NCBI RefSeq assembly: GCF_023516615.1
Contig: NZ_JAMGBF010000121.1
Coordinates: 1 to 57,248 of the forward strand
Source: Streptomyces panaciradicis
Lineage (GTDB): Bacteria > Actinomycetota > Actinomycetes > Streptomycetales > Streptomycetaceae
DNA: 57,248 nucleotides
Direction of reading: 5' to 3'
In this document: one piece after another, positions 49,784 to 57,248 of the stretch
Layout: the number at the start of each line of letters is the position of its first letter
Position numbering within the stretch: position 1 is the first letter of the stretch
Notes under the pieces: model-generated
Databases searched by the model: none
What the model saw: only the letters and a program-made list of their open reading frames with translations
What the model was told of the DNA's origin: nothing
Translations under genes and position numbers: made by a program

Positions 49784-51004
49784 ATGGGATTCCATGTCGA
49801 CTCCGAGGCCGGGCGGCTGCGCCGCGTCATACTGCACCGGCCCGACCTCGAGCTCAAAAGGCTCACCCCCAGCAACAAGGACGCACTGCTCTTCGACGAC
49901 GTGCTGTGGGTGCGCCGGGCGCGCGCCGAGCACGACGGGTTCGCCGACGTGCTGCGCGACCGCGGGGTCACCGTCCACCTCTTCGGCGACCTGCTCACCG
50001 AGGCCCTGGCGATCCCGGCGGCCCGCACCCTCGTCCTGGACCGCGTCTTCGACGAGAAGGAGTACGGCGTCCTCGCCACCGACCACCTCAGAGCCGCCTT
50101 CGAGACCATGCCCCCGGCCGAGCTGGCGGAGGCCCTCGTCGGCGGCATGACCAAGCGCGAGTTCCTGGACGCGCACCCGGAGCCGACCTCGGTCCGCTTC
50201 CACGTCATGGACCTCGACGACTTCCTCCTCGCCCCGCTGCCCAACCACCTCTTCACCCGCGACACCTCCGCCTGGATCTACGACGGGGTCTCCGTCAACG
50301 CCATGCGCTGGCCGGCCCGGCAGCGCGAGACCGTCCACTTCGAGGCGATCTACCGGCACCACCCCCTCTTCCGCGACGAGACGTTCCATGTCTGGTCGGA
50401 GGGGCAGGTCGACTACCCGTCCACCATCGAGGGCGGGGACGTCCTGGTCATCGGCAACGGCGCCGTCCTCATCGGCATGAGCGAGCGGACCACACCGCAG
50501 GCCGTCGAGATGCTCGCGCACAAGCTCTTCGCGGCCGGCTCGGCCCGGACCATCGTCGCCCTCGACATGCCGAAGCGGCGCGCCTTCATGCACCTGGACA
50601 CCGTGATGACGATGGTCGACGGCGACACCTTCACCCAGTACGCGGGCCTCGGCATGCTCCGCTCGTACACCATCGAGCCGGGCGTCGGCGAGGAGCTGAA
50701 GGTCACCGACCACCCGCCGGAGCACATGCACCGGGCCATCGCCGCCGCCCTCGGCCTGAGCGAGATCCGCGTCCTGACCGCCACCCAGGACGTGCACGCC
50801 GCCGAGCGCGAGCAGTGGGACGACGGCTGCAACGTCCTCGCCGTCGAACCGGGCGTCGTCGTGGCCTACGAGCGCAACGCCACCACCAACACCCACCTGC
50901 GCAAGCAGGGCATCGAGGTCATCGAGATCCCGGGCAGCGAGCTGGGGCGGGGGAGGGGCGGGCCGCGCTGCATGAGCTGCCCGGTCGAACGCGAGGCCGT
51001 ATAG
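49784..51004 (+). CDS. arcA: arginine deiminase
   Basis: A 406-aa guanidino hydrolase turning arginine into citrulline and ammonia. Family motifs are FTRDTSAWI, EGGDVLVIG, the Asp/His pairs in RRAFMHLDTVMT, and the catalytic Cys396 in RCMSCPV near the C-terminus. Length matches bacterial arcA. It appears leaderless (CAGGAT six bases before the ATG), though GGAGG close by may help. Ornithine carbamoyltransferase follows 80 bp downstream; no carbamate kinase (arcC) is nearby, so the energy-yielding pathway is incomplete here. Confidence 0.94.
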   Translation: MGFHVDSEAGRLRRVILHRPDLELKRLTPSNKDALLFDDVLWVRRARAEHDGFADVLRDRGVTVHLFGDLLTEALAIPAARTLVLDRVFDEKEYGVLATDHLRAAFETMPPAELAEALVGGMTKREFLDAHPEPTSVRFHVMDLDDFLLAPLPNHLFTRDTSAWIYDGVSVNAMRWPARQRETVHFEAIYRHHPLFRDETFHVWSEGQVDYPSTIEGGDVLVIGNGAVLIGMSERTTPQAVEMLAHKLFAAGSARTIVALDMPKRRAFMHLDTVMTMVDGDTFTQYAGLGMLRSYTIEPGVGEELKVTDHPPEHMHRAIAAALGLSEIRVLTATQDVHAAEREQWDDGCNVLAVEPGVVVAYERNATTNTHLRKQGIEVIEIPGSELGRGRGGPRCMSCPVEREAV

Positions 51005-51009
51005 GCGTA

Positions 51010-51047
51010 CACCCATGTGCATAGTAATGCTGACCGTCGTATAGACT
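51010..51047 (+). promoter_or_regulatory. possible promoter with ARG-like box before the OTC gene
   Basis: TAGACT (51042-51047) is a good -10. Upstream CCATGTGCATAGTAATGC (about 51013-51030) faintly resembles an ArgR box (TGCATA, ATGC). The match is weak. Confidence 0.3.
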
Positions 51048-51084
51048 TCCACGGTCAGCTGTTCCCGCATCTCAGGAGCGCCCC

Positions 51085-52092
51085 ATGGCGACCGTCCCGA
51101 CCGCCCTCGCCGGGCGCCACTTCCTCAAGGAGCTCGACTTCACCGCGGAGGAGTTCCTCGGCCTGGTCGGGCTGGCCGCGGAGCTGAAGGCGGCCAAGAA
51201 GGCCGGGGCCGAGACGCGGTACCTCACCGGCCGGAACATCGCGCTGATCTTCGAGAAGACCTCGACGCGCACCCGCTGCGCGTTCGAGGTCGCCGCCGCC
51301 GACCAGGGCGCCTCCACGACCTACCTCGACCCGTCCGGCTCGCAGATCGGGCACAAGGAGTCGGTGCGGGACACCGCGCGCGTGCTCGGCCGGATGTACG
51401 ACGGGATCGAGTACCGGGGCGACAGCCAGCAGAAGGTGGAGGAGCTGGCCGCCCACGCGGGCGTGCCCGTCTACAACGGCCTCACCGACGACTGGCACCC
51501 CACCCAGATGCTCGCCGACGTGCTCACCATGACCGAGCACACCGCCAAGCCGGTCGACCGGATCGCCTTCGCCTACCTCGGCGACGCCCGCTTCAACATG
51601 GGCAACTCCTATCTGATCACCGGCGCCCTGCTCGGCATGGACGTCCGGATCGTGGCCCCGAAGCACTACTGGCCGGTGCAGGAGGTCATCGACCGGGCGC
51701 ACGAACTCGCCGGGGCGAGCGGCGCGCGGATCACGCTGACCGAGTCCCTGGCCGACGGCGTCCGGGGCGCCGACTTCGTCGCCACCGACGTCTGGGTCTC
51801 CATGGGCGAGCCCAAGGAGGTCTGGAGCGAGCGGATCGCCGCGCTCGCCCCCTATGCCGTGACCATGGACGTCCTGCGCGCCACCGGCAACCCCGACGTC
51901 AAGTTCCTGCACTGCCTGCCGGCCTTCCACGACCTGGGCACGAAGGTGGGGCAGGAGATCCACGACAGCCACGGCCTCGAGTCGCTGGAGGTCACCGACG
52001 AGGTCTTCGAGTCGGCCCACTCGGTCGTCTTCGACGAGGCCGAGAACCGGCTGCACACCATCAAGGCGATCCTGGTCGCGACGCTGGCCTGA
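51085..52092 (+). CDS. argF: ornithine carbamoyltransferase
   Basis: A 335-aa enzyme joining carbamoyl phosphate and ornithine to citrulline, or the reverse in catabolism. It has the carbamoyl-phosphate motif STRTR (FEKTSTRTRCAFE), DDWHPTQML, and the ornithine loop HCLP with VDxxxA-like TDVWVSMG. Length and neighbour arcA suggest the catabolic (arcB) type, but argF is equally possible. AGGAG lies seven bases before the ATG. It seems to have its own promoter. Confidence 0.92.
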   Translation: MATVPTALAGRHFLKELDFTAEEFLGLVGLAAELKAAKKAGAETRYLTGRNIALIFEKTSTRTRCAFEVAAADQGASTTYLDPSGSQIGHKESVRDTARVLGRMYDGIEYRGDSQQKVEELAAHAGVPVYNGLTDDWHPTQMLADVLTMTEHTAKPVDRIAFAYLGDARFNMGNSYLITGALLGMDVRIVAPKHYWPVQEVIDRAHELAGASGARITLTESLADGVRGADFVATDVWVSMGEPKEVWSERIAALAPYAVTMDVLRATGNPDVKFLHCLPAFHDLGTKVGQEIHDSHGLESLEVTDEVFESAHSVVFDEAENRLHTIKAILVATLA

Positions 52093-52140
52093 CCCGCCGG
52101 GCCGCCCCGGGACGGCCCTCCTGTGCGCGGGGCCCGGCCG

Positions 52141-52593
52141 TCACACCGCCCGGCGCTGCGGGGGCACCGAGGGCAGCCGGAACCACACCGCCTTCCCGGA
52201 ATCCGTCGCCCGGTGCCCGCAGGAGGAGCTGAGCGCCCGGATCAGCAGCAGCCCGCGCCCGTGCTCCTGCCAGGGGTCGGGCGCTCCCCGGTGCGGTGTC
52301 GTCAGATCGCCCGGCGGCGCCGGGTCGGGGTCGTGGACCTCCACCCGGCAGCCGGACGGCAGCAGCTCCACGACCAGCTCTATCGGCGCGTCCCCCGTGG
52401 TGTGCTCCACGGCGTTCGCGACCAGCTCCGCGGTCAGCAGCTCCGCGGTGTCGCTGTCCGCCCCGTGCTCCAGCTCGGCCAGTGCCGTACGCACGAGCGC
52501 GCGGGCCACCGGCACGGCCGCGGCGGAATGCGGCAGCGCGACGCGCCAGGAGGCGGAGGAGGCGGGGCGTTCTTGCACGATGGGTCCGTTCAT
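52141..52593 (-). CDS. RsbW-like anti-sigma/ATP-binding protein
   Basis: A 150-aa HATPase_c_2 protein of the RsbW family. The N-box is ELLTAELVANAVEHT and the G-boxes are VEVHDPDPAPP and GRGLLLIRALSSSCG. Streptomyces has many such single-domain proteins, acting as anti-sigma factors or signalling kinases. No sigma or anti-anti-sigma gene is adjacent, so its partner is unknown. It is divergent from the enoyl-CoA hydratase gene. Confidence 0.86.
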   Translation of the reverse strand: MNGPIVQERPASSASWRVALPHSAAAVPVARALVRTALAELEHGADSDTAELLTAELVANAVEHTTGDAPIELVVELLPSGCRVEVHDPDPAPPGDLTTPHRGAPDPWQEHGRGLLLIRALSSSCGHRATDSGKAVWFRLPSVPPQRRAV

Positions 52594-52892
52594 CAGCAGG
52601 CAGACCTGCTTTCAACCGTATGAATCCTACGGGCCCGTCCACAGAGGCGTTGGGCGGGCGCCGTACGGGACCTTCGGCCCCGCTGTCGGGCGGCTTACCC
52701 GTAACCACGGCTTGCCTCGCGCGGCAGCTCCCGCCGTTGCCTCTTCGTCGACGAGCCGTGACGGATGTGACGGCGCCGGGTCACAAGCGAGCCCGCTTAT
52801 CGCGCCCTCATGACGACAGTCACGGATAGGTGATAGCTTCGAAGGGCAGAGCTCAGTACGGCAGCGCCCCGTCCCCCAGGAGGCCGCACGTC
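52594..52892. other. 299-bp divergent promoter region
   Basis: Lies between the RsbW-like gene and the enoyl-CoA hydratase gene. It carries TAGGAT on the minus strand (52629-52624), a possible -10 for the RsbW-like gene, and an AGGAGG site at 52878-52883 for the hydratase gene. I see no gene or clear repeat. Confidence 0.45.
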
Positions 52893-53720
52893 ATGAGTCC
52901 CTTCACCGGCTCGGCCGCCCGCACCTCCCGCTGGGAGCACCTGCGCGTCGATCTCACCGACACGGTCGCCACCGTCACCCTCGCCCGCCCCGACAAGCTC
53001 AACGCGCTCACCTTCGGCGCCTACGCCGACCTGCGCGACCTGCTCGCCGAGCTGTCCAGGGAGCGGTCCGTCCGGGCCCTGGTGCTGGCCGGCGAGGGCC
53101 GCGGCTTCTGCTCCGGCGGCGACGTCGACGAGATCATCGGCGCGACCCTCGCCATGGACACCGCCCAGCTCCTCGACTTCAACCGCATGACCGGCCAGAC
53201 CGTCCGGGCGATCCGGGAGTGCCCGTTCCCGGTGATCGCGGCGCTGCACGGGGTGGCGGCGGGCGCCGGCGCGGTCCTGGCCCTGGCGGCCGACTTCCGG
53301 ATCGCCGACCCCACCGCGCGGTTCGCGTTCCTGTTCACCCGGGTGGGCCTGTCGGGCGGCGACATGGGCGCGGCCTACCTGCTGCCGAGGGTCGTCGGGC
53401 TCGGTCACGCGACCCGGCTGCTGATGCTGGGCGAACCGGTGCGGGCACCGGAGGCCGAGCGCATCGGGCTGATCAGCGAGCTGACCGAGGAAGGCCGGGC
53501 CGACGAGGCCGCGCAGGCCCTCGCCCGCCGCCTGGCCGACGGCCCGGCCCTGGCGTACGCCCAGACGAAGGCGCTGCTGACCGCCGAACTGGACATGCCG
53601 CTCGCCGCCTCGGTCGAACTGGACGCCTCCACCCAGGCCCTCCTCATGAACGGCGAGGACTACGCCGAGTTCCACGCGGCCTTCACCCAGAAGCGCCCTC
53701 CCAAATGGAGGGGACGGTAG
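52893..53720 (+). CDS. enoyl-CoA hydratase/isomerase family protein
   Basis: A 275-aa crotonase. Oxyanion-hole motifs are GEGRGFCSGGDVDEI and GVAAGAGAVLALAADFRIA; the later FLFTRVGLSGGDMGAAYLLP lacks the usual second catalytic Glu at that site (Asp instead), so it may act on an unusual acyl-CoA. The ATG follows AGGAGG with nine-base spacing. It ends two bases before the fused monooxygenase gene, so both belong to one aromatic or acyl-CoA pathway. Confidence 0.9.
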   Translation: MSPFTGSAARTSRWEHLRVDLTDTVATVTLARPDKLNALTFGAYADLRDLLAELSRERSVRALVLAGEGRGFCSGGDVDEIIGATLAMDTAQLLDFNRMTGQTVRAIRECPFPVIAALHGVAAGAGAVLALAADFRIADPTARFAFLFTRVGLSGGDMGAAYLLPRVVGLGHATRLLMLGEPVRAPEAERIGLISELTEEGRADEAAQALARRLADGPALAYAQTKALLTAELDMPLAASVELDASTQALLMNGEDYAEFHAAFTQKRPPKWRGR

Positions 53721-53722
53721 AG

Positions 53723-56089
53723 ATGCCCACCTCAGGGGCGCGGGGCCCTGCCGAATCTGCGGCTACCGCCGCGCGGGCGCGACAATCCACCAACATCCCG
53801 CAGCCGCCGACGAAGCCCGACCACCCCCTCCGTGTAGCGGTCATCGGTGGCGGCCCCGGCGGCCTGTACGCGGCGGCGCTGCTGAAACGCCTGGACCCGG
53901 CCCGCGAGGTCACCGTCTGGGAGCGCAACGCCCCCGACGACACCTTCGGCTTCGGCGTGGTCCTCTCCGACGAGACCCTCGGCGGCATCGAACACGCCGA
54001 CCCGGTCGTCTACGAGGCCCTGCAGCGGGACTTCGTGCGCTGGGACGACATCGACATCGTGCACCGGGGCGTACGGCACACCTCCGGTGGCCACGGCTTC
54101 GCCGCGCTCGGCAGGAAGCGCCTGCTGGAGATCCTGCACGAGCGCTGCCGCGACCTGGGTGTGGACCTCCGCTTCCGTACCGAGGCCCCGGCCGGCCTGG
54201 CCGAGACCCACGACCTCGTCATCGCCGCCGACGGCGTCAACAGCACGACCCGCGAGACCCACGCCCATGTGTTCGGACCCCATGTGGTCAGCCACCACTG
54301 CCGCTACATCTGGCTCGCCGCGAACTTCGCCTTCGACGCCTTCCGCTTCGACATCGCCGAGACCGGACACGGCGTGATGCAGCTCCACGGCTACCCGTAC
54401 GCGGCCGACGCGTCCACCGTGATCGTCGAGATGCACGAGGACGTCTGGCGGGCGGCCGGCTTCGCCGACCTCGACACGGCCGAGTCCGTCGAGGCCTGCG
54501 CCAAGATCTTCGCCGACACCCTCAAGGGCAGGCCCCTGCGGAGCAACAAGTCGGCCTGGACCACCTTCCGCACCGTCACCAACGCGCACTGGTCGCACGG
54601 CAACGTCGTCCTCCTGGGCGACGCCGCCCACACCGCCCACTTCTCCATCGGCTCCGGCACCAAGCTCGCCGTCGAGGACGCCCTCGCCCTCGCCGCCTGC
54701 CTGGAGGAACAGCCCTCACTGGAGCGGGCGCTGGCGGCCTACGAGGAGGAGCGCAAGCCGGTCGTCGCCTCCACCCAGCGCGCCGCCCGGGCCAGCCTGG
54801 AGTGGTTCGAGAACCTCGGCCTCTACGTCGACCAGCCGCCCCGCCAGTTCGCCTTCAACCTGCTCACCCGCAGCCGCCGCGTCACCCACGACAACCTGCG
54901 GCTGCGCGACGCCGGCTTCACCACCTCCGTGGAGGAGGAGTTCGGCTGCCCGCCCGGCACACCCCCGATGTTCACGCCGTTCCGCCTGCGCGGCCTGACC
55001 CTGCGCAACCGGGTCGTCGTCTCCCCGATGGACATGTACTCGGCGGTCGACGGCATCCCCGGCGACTTCCACCTCGTGCACCTCGGCGCGCGCGCCCTCG
55101 GCGGCGCCGGGCTGGTGATGACCGAGATGGTCTGCGTCAGCGCGGAGGGCCGGATCACCCCCGGCTGCACCGGCCTCTACACCGGCGAACAGGCCGACTC
55201 CTGGCGGCGGATCACCGACTTCGTGCATGCCCAGGCGCCCGGCACGGCGATCGGCGTGCAGCTGGGCCACTCCGGCCGCAAGGGCTCGACCCGGCTGATG
55301 TGGGAGGGCATGGACGAACCGCTGCCCGAGGGCAACTGGCCGCTCGTCGCCGCCTCCCCGCTGCCGTACAAGCCCGCGGGCCAGGTACCGAGCGAGCTGA
55401 CCCTCACACAACTCGCCGATCTGCGGAGGCAGTTCACCTCCGCCGCCCGGCGGGCCGCCGGCGCCGGATTCGACCTGCTCGAACTGCACTGCGCCCACGG
55501 CTACTTGCTCTCCGGCTTCCTCTCCCCGCTGGCCAACCGCCGTACCGACGCCTACGGCGGCTGCCTGGAGAACCGGCTCCGCTTCCCGCTGGAGGTCTTC
55601 GACGCCGTCCGGGAGGTGTGGCCGGAGGACAAGCCCATGACGGTCCGCATCTCGGCCACCGACTGGGCCGAGGGCGGCACCACCGCCGAGGACGCCGTGG
55701 AGATCGCCCGCGCCTTCGCCGCGCACGGCGCCGACGCGATCGACGTGTCGACCGGGCAGGTCGTGGCCGACGAACGCCCGGACTTCGGGCGGTCGTACCA
55801 GACGCCGTTCGCCGACCGCATCCGGCACCGCGTCGGCGTCCCGGTGATCGCGGTCGGCGCGATCTCCTCCTGGGACGACGTCAACTCCCTGATCCTGGCC
55901 GGCCGCACCGACCTGTGCGCCCTGGCCCGGCCGCACCTGTACGACCCGCACTGGACGCTGCACGCGGCCGCCGAGCAGGGGTACGACGGCCCGGGCGCCG
56001 TCTGGCCGGCGCCCTACCGGGCGGGCAGCCGCCGACCGCAGACCGGACGGACGGACGCCCCCAAACCCCGGCTCAGCCTGGGGGGTTGA
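53723..56089 (+). CDS. FAD monooxygenase-Old Yellow Enzyme fusion (salicylyl-/2-aminobenzoyl-CoA type)
   Basis: A 788-aa two-enzyme fusion. The N-terminal half (about 35-400) is an FAD-dependent aromatic monooxygenase: VAVIGGGPGGLYAAALLK, NAPDDTFGFGVVLSDETL, and VVLLGDAAHTAHFSIGSG. The C-terminal half (about 415-780) is an FMN-binding OYE/NADH:flavin oxidoreductase: MFTPFRLRGLTLRNRVVVSP, GVQLGHSGRKGS, HCAHGYLLSGFLSPLANRR. This order matches salicylyl-CoA 5-hydroxylase and 2-aminobenzoyl-CoA monooxygenase/reductase proteins, both acting on aromatic CoA thioesters. Which is right is open. It overlaps the convergent cysN by 17 bp. Confidence 0.88.
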   Translation: MPTSGARGPAESAATAARARQSTNIPQPPTKPDHPLRVAVIGGGPGGLYAAALLKRLDPAREVTVWERNAPDDTFGFGVVLSDETLGGIEHADPVVYEALQRDFVRWDDIDIVHRGVRHTSGGHGFAALGRKRLLEILHERCRDLGVDLRFRTEAPAGLAETHDLVIAADGVNSTTRETHAHVFGPHVVSHHCRYIWLAANFAFDAFRFDIAETGHGVMQLHGYPYAADASTVIVEMHEDVWRAAGFADLDTAESVEACAKIFADTLKGRPLRSNKSAWTTFRTVTNAHWSHGNVVLLGDAAHTAHFSIGSGTKLAVEDALALAACLEEQPSLERALAAYEEERKPVVASTQRAARASLEWFENLGLYVDQPPRQFAFNLLTRSRRVTHDNLRLRDAGFTTSVEEEFGCPPGTPPMFTPFRLRGLTLRNRVVVSPMDMYSAVDGIPGDFHLVHLGARALGGAGLVMTEMVCVSAEGRITPGCTGLYTGEQADSWRRITDFVHAQAPGTAIGVQLGHSGRKGSTRLMWEGMDEPLPEGNWPLVAASPLPYKPAGQVPSELTLTQLADLRRQFTSAARRAAGAGFDLLELHCAHGYLLSGFLSPLANRRTDAYGGCLENRLRFPLEVFDAVREVWPEDKPMTVRISATDWAEGGTTAEDAVEIARAFAAHGADAIDVSTGQVVADERPDFGRSYQTPFADRIRHRVGVPVIAVGAISSWDDVNSLILAGRTDLCALARPHLYDPHWTLHAAAEQGYDGPGAVWPAPYRAGSRRPQTGRTDAPKPRLSLGG

Positions 56090-57248
56090 GGTCCACCATG
56101 CCGGCGGTCAGCGTCGCGCCGTCCGCCGGGTCGATCAGCAGGAACGCGCCGGTGCGCCGGGAGACCGCGTAGTCGTCCAGCGCCAGGGGCTCGGCGGTGC
56201 GCAGCCTGATCCGGCCCAGGTCGTTGACCGACAGACCGGCGGCCCCGGCCAGGTCCTCGACGACCGCCCTGACGGTACGGGTCGTGTGCCGCACCAGCAC
56301 GCGGTCGCCGACCCGCAGCGGCCGGTCGGCGAGATGGCACACGGCCGCCCGGAGGTCCCGGGTGAGGACCGGGACGTCCGTTCCCGCCGTGATCATGTCG
56401 CCGCGTGCGACGTCCCGTTGGCCGGTGAGCCGGACGCTCACGGACTGCGGCGTGTACGCCGCCTCGGCCGCCGTGCCCAGCACGTCGATCCCGGCGATCT
56501 CGCAGGTCCCGCCGGACGGGTGCACGGTGACCCGGTCGCCGACGCGCAGGGAGCCGGACACCAACTGCCCGGCGTAGTGGCGCTGTTCGCCGTGCCGGAT
56601 CACGTACTGCACCGGGAAGCGGGCCGGTGCGTCGGCCGCCTCGGCGCCCACGGGCACGTTCTCCAGGAACTCCAGCAGGGCGGGTCCCTCGTACCAGTCC
56701 ATGTGCGCCGAACGGTCCACGACGTTGTCACCGGCCAGCGCCGAGACCGGGATCGGGGTGAAGCCGGGCAGTCCCGCCTCCGCGGCGTGCCCCGCGAAGT
56801 CCTCGACGATCCGCTCGAACCCGTCCTGCTCGTACCCGACGAGGTCCATCTTGTTGACGGCGAGGACCACGTGCGGGACCCGCAGCAGCCCGGTCACGGC
56901 GGCGTGGCGGCGGGTCTGCTCGACCACCCCGTGGCGCGCGTCGACCAGGATGATCGCCAGCTCGGCGGTGGAGGCGCCGGTGACCATGTTGCGCGTGTAC
57001 TGCACGTGGCCGGGGGTGTCGGCGAGGATGAACCGCCTGCGCGGGGTGGCGAAGTAGCGGTAGGCGACGTCGATGGTGATGCCCTGCTCGCGCTCGGCCC
57101 GCAGCCCGTCGGTGAGCAGCGCGAGGTCGGGCGCGTCCTTGCCCCGGCTCAGTGAGGCGTGCTCGACGGCCTCCAGCTGGTCGGCGAGCACCGACTTGGA
57201 GTCGTGCAGCAACCGTCCCACGAGCGTGGACTTGCCGTCGTCGACGGA
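56073..57248 (-). CDS. cysN: sulfate adenylyltransferase large subunit (partial)
   Basis: The C-terminal 391 codons of the GTPase subunit of ATP sulfurylase; the 5' end lies beyond the window edge. It begins inside the G1 loop (SVDDGKSTLVGRLL), with ADTPGHVQYTRNM (G3), NKMDLVGY (G4), PVSALAGDNV, and two beta-barrel domains. CysN with CysD makes adenosine 5'-phosphosulfate in sulfate assimilation. The 3' end overlaps the monooxygenase gene by 17 bp, and a GC-rich hairpin covers both stops. Confidence 0.93.
   Translation of the reverse strand, partial: SVDDGKSTLVGRLLHDSKSVLADQLEAVEHASLSRGKDAPDLALLTDGLRAEREQGITIDVAYRYFATPRRRFILADTPGHVQYTRNMVTGASTAELAIILVDARHGVVEQTRRHAAVTGLLRVPHVVLAVNKMDLVGYEQDGFERIVEDFAGHAAEAGLPGFTPIPVSALAGDNVVDRSAHMDWYEGPALLEFLENVPVGAEAADAPARFPVQYVIRHGEQRHYAGQLVSGSLRVGDRVTVHPSGGTCEIAGIDVLGTAAEAAYTPQSVSVRLTGQRDVARGDMITAGTDVPVLTRDLRAAVCHLADRPLRVGDRVLVRHTTRTVRAVVEDLAGAAGLSVNDLGRIRLRTAEPLALDDYAVSRRTGAFLLIDPADGATLTAGMVDLNPPG

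Noticed and set aside
1..57248. Prophage, insertion sequence, tRNA or integrative element
   Set aside because: No integrase, transposase, phage structural gene, tRNA cloverleaf or terminal inverted repeats were seen.

Overview
The window is about 57 kb of chromosomal DNA from a Streptomyces. It has very high GC with GC-rich third codon positions, frequent GTG starts, many start-stop overlaps (ATGA/GTGA), several genes that look leaderless, and gene content typical of the genus: CutRS, a DUF4193 protein, a XlnA-type xylanase with a CBM13, FurA-KatG and a SepF-like protein. It resembles a Streptomyces coelicolor/lividans-like core chromosome arm with accessory insertions. I found no rRNA, tRNA, insertion sequence, prophage or CRISPR array.

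Region by region. 1-7.6 kb: an inositol monophosphatase-family protein, a small conserved ORF, the CutR/CutS two-component system, a zinc-ribbon DUF4193 protein, a DUF3093 membrane protein, and a thioesterase-dut-DUF3710 operon closed by a strong terminator. 7.7-18.2 kb: a secreted alginate-lyase-like enzyme and an ABC ATPase without a permease. Then comes what looks like a potassium block: KdpD/KdpE without KdpFABC, an OB-fold protein, a DUF3159 membrane protein, two TrkA/RCK proteins, a 31-aa membrane peptide, and a permease that matches the KimA potassium importers better than amino-acid permeases. 18.3-25.5 kb: an RNA m5U methyltransferase, the xylanase, furA-katG and an XdhC-like protein. 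25.8-28.9 kb: a probable copper-linked cluster with two paralogous Met/His-rich membrane proteins (one with an eight-unit Met-rich repeat), a YcnI protein and an ECF sigma factor without an anti-sigma. 29-35.5 kb: a large D-2-hydroxyacid (D-lactate or D-2-hydroxyglutarate) dehydrogenase, a MarR/YceI divergent pair with three operator-like palindromes, and a polytopic membrane protein; two minisatellite arrays flank the MarR/YceI pair.

35.7-40 kb: a SepF-like protein, a P-loop ATPase overlapping a MazG-like pyrophosphohydrolase, a DnaA-box pair, two small Streptomyces-type proteins and an F420-type (LLM) oxidoreductase. 40-44 kb: a complete Hen1-Pnkp RNA repair operon. 44.1-47.7 kb: the most interesting locus, an apparent minimal RiPP cluster made of a 27-codon peptide gene with its own promoter, a B12-dependent radical SAM C-methyltransferase (CX7CX2C) and an MFS exporter. 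47.7-57.2 kb: an NAD-kinase-like/SPFH pair next to a large imperfect palindrome, arginine deiminase and ornithine carbamoyltransferase, an RsbW-like kinase, an enoyl-CoA hydratase, a monooxygenase-Old Yellow Enzyme fusion of the salicylyl-/2-aminobenzoyl-CoA type, and the 3' part of cysN.

All family assignments come from reading motifs by eye; no database search was possible.
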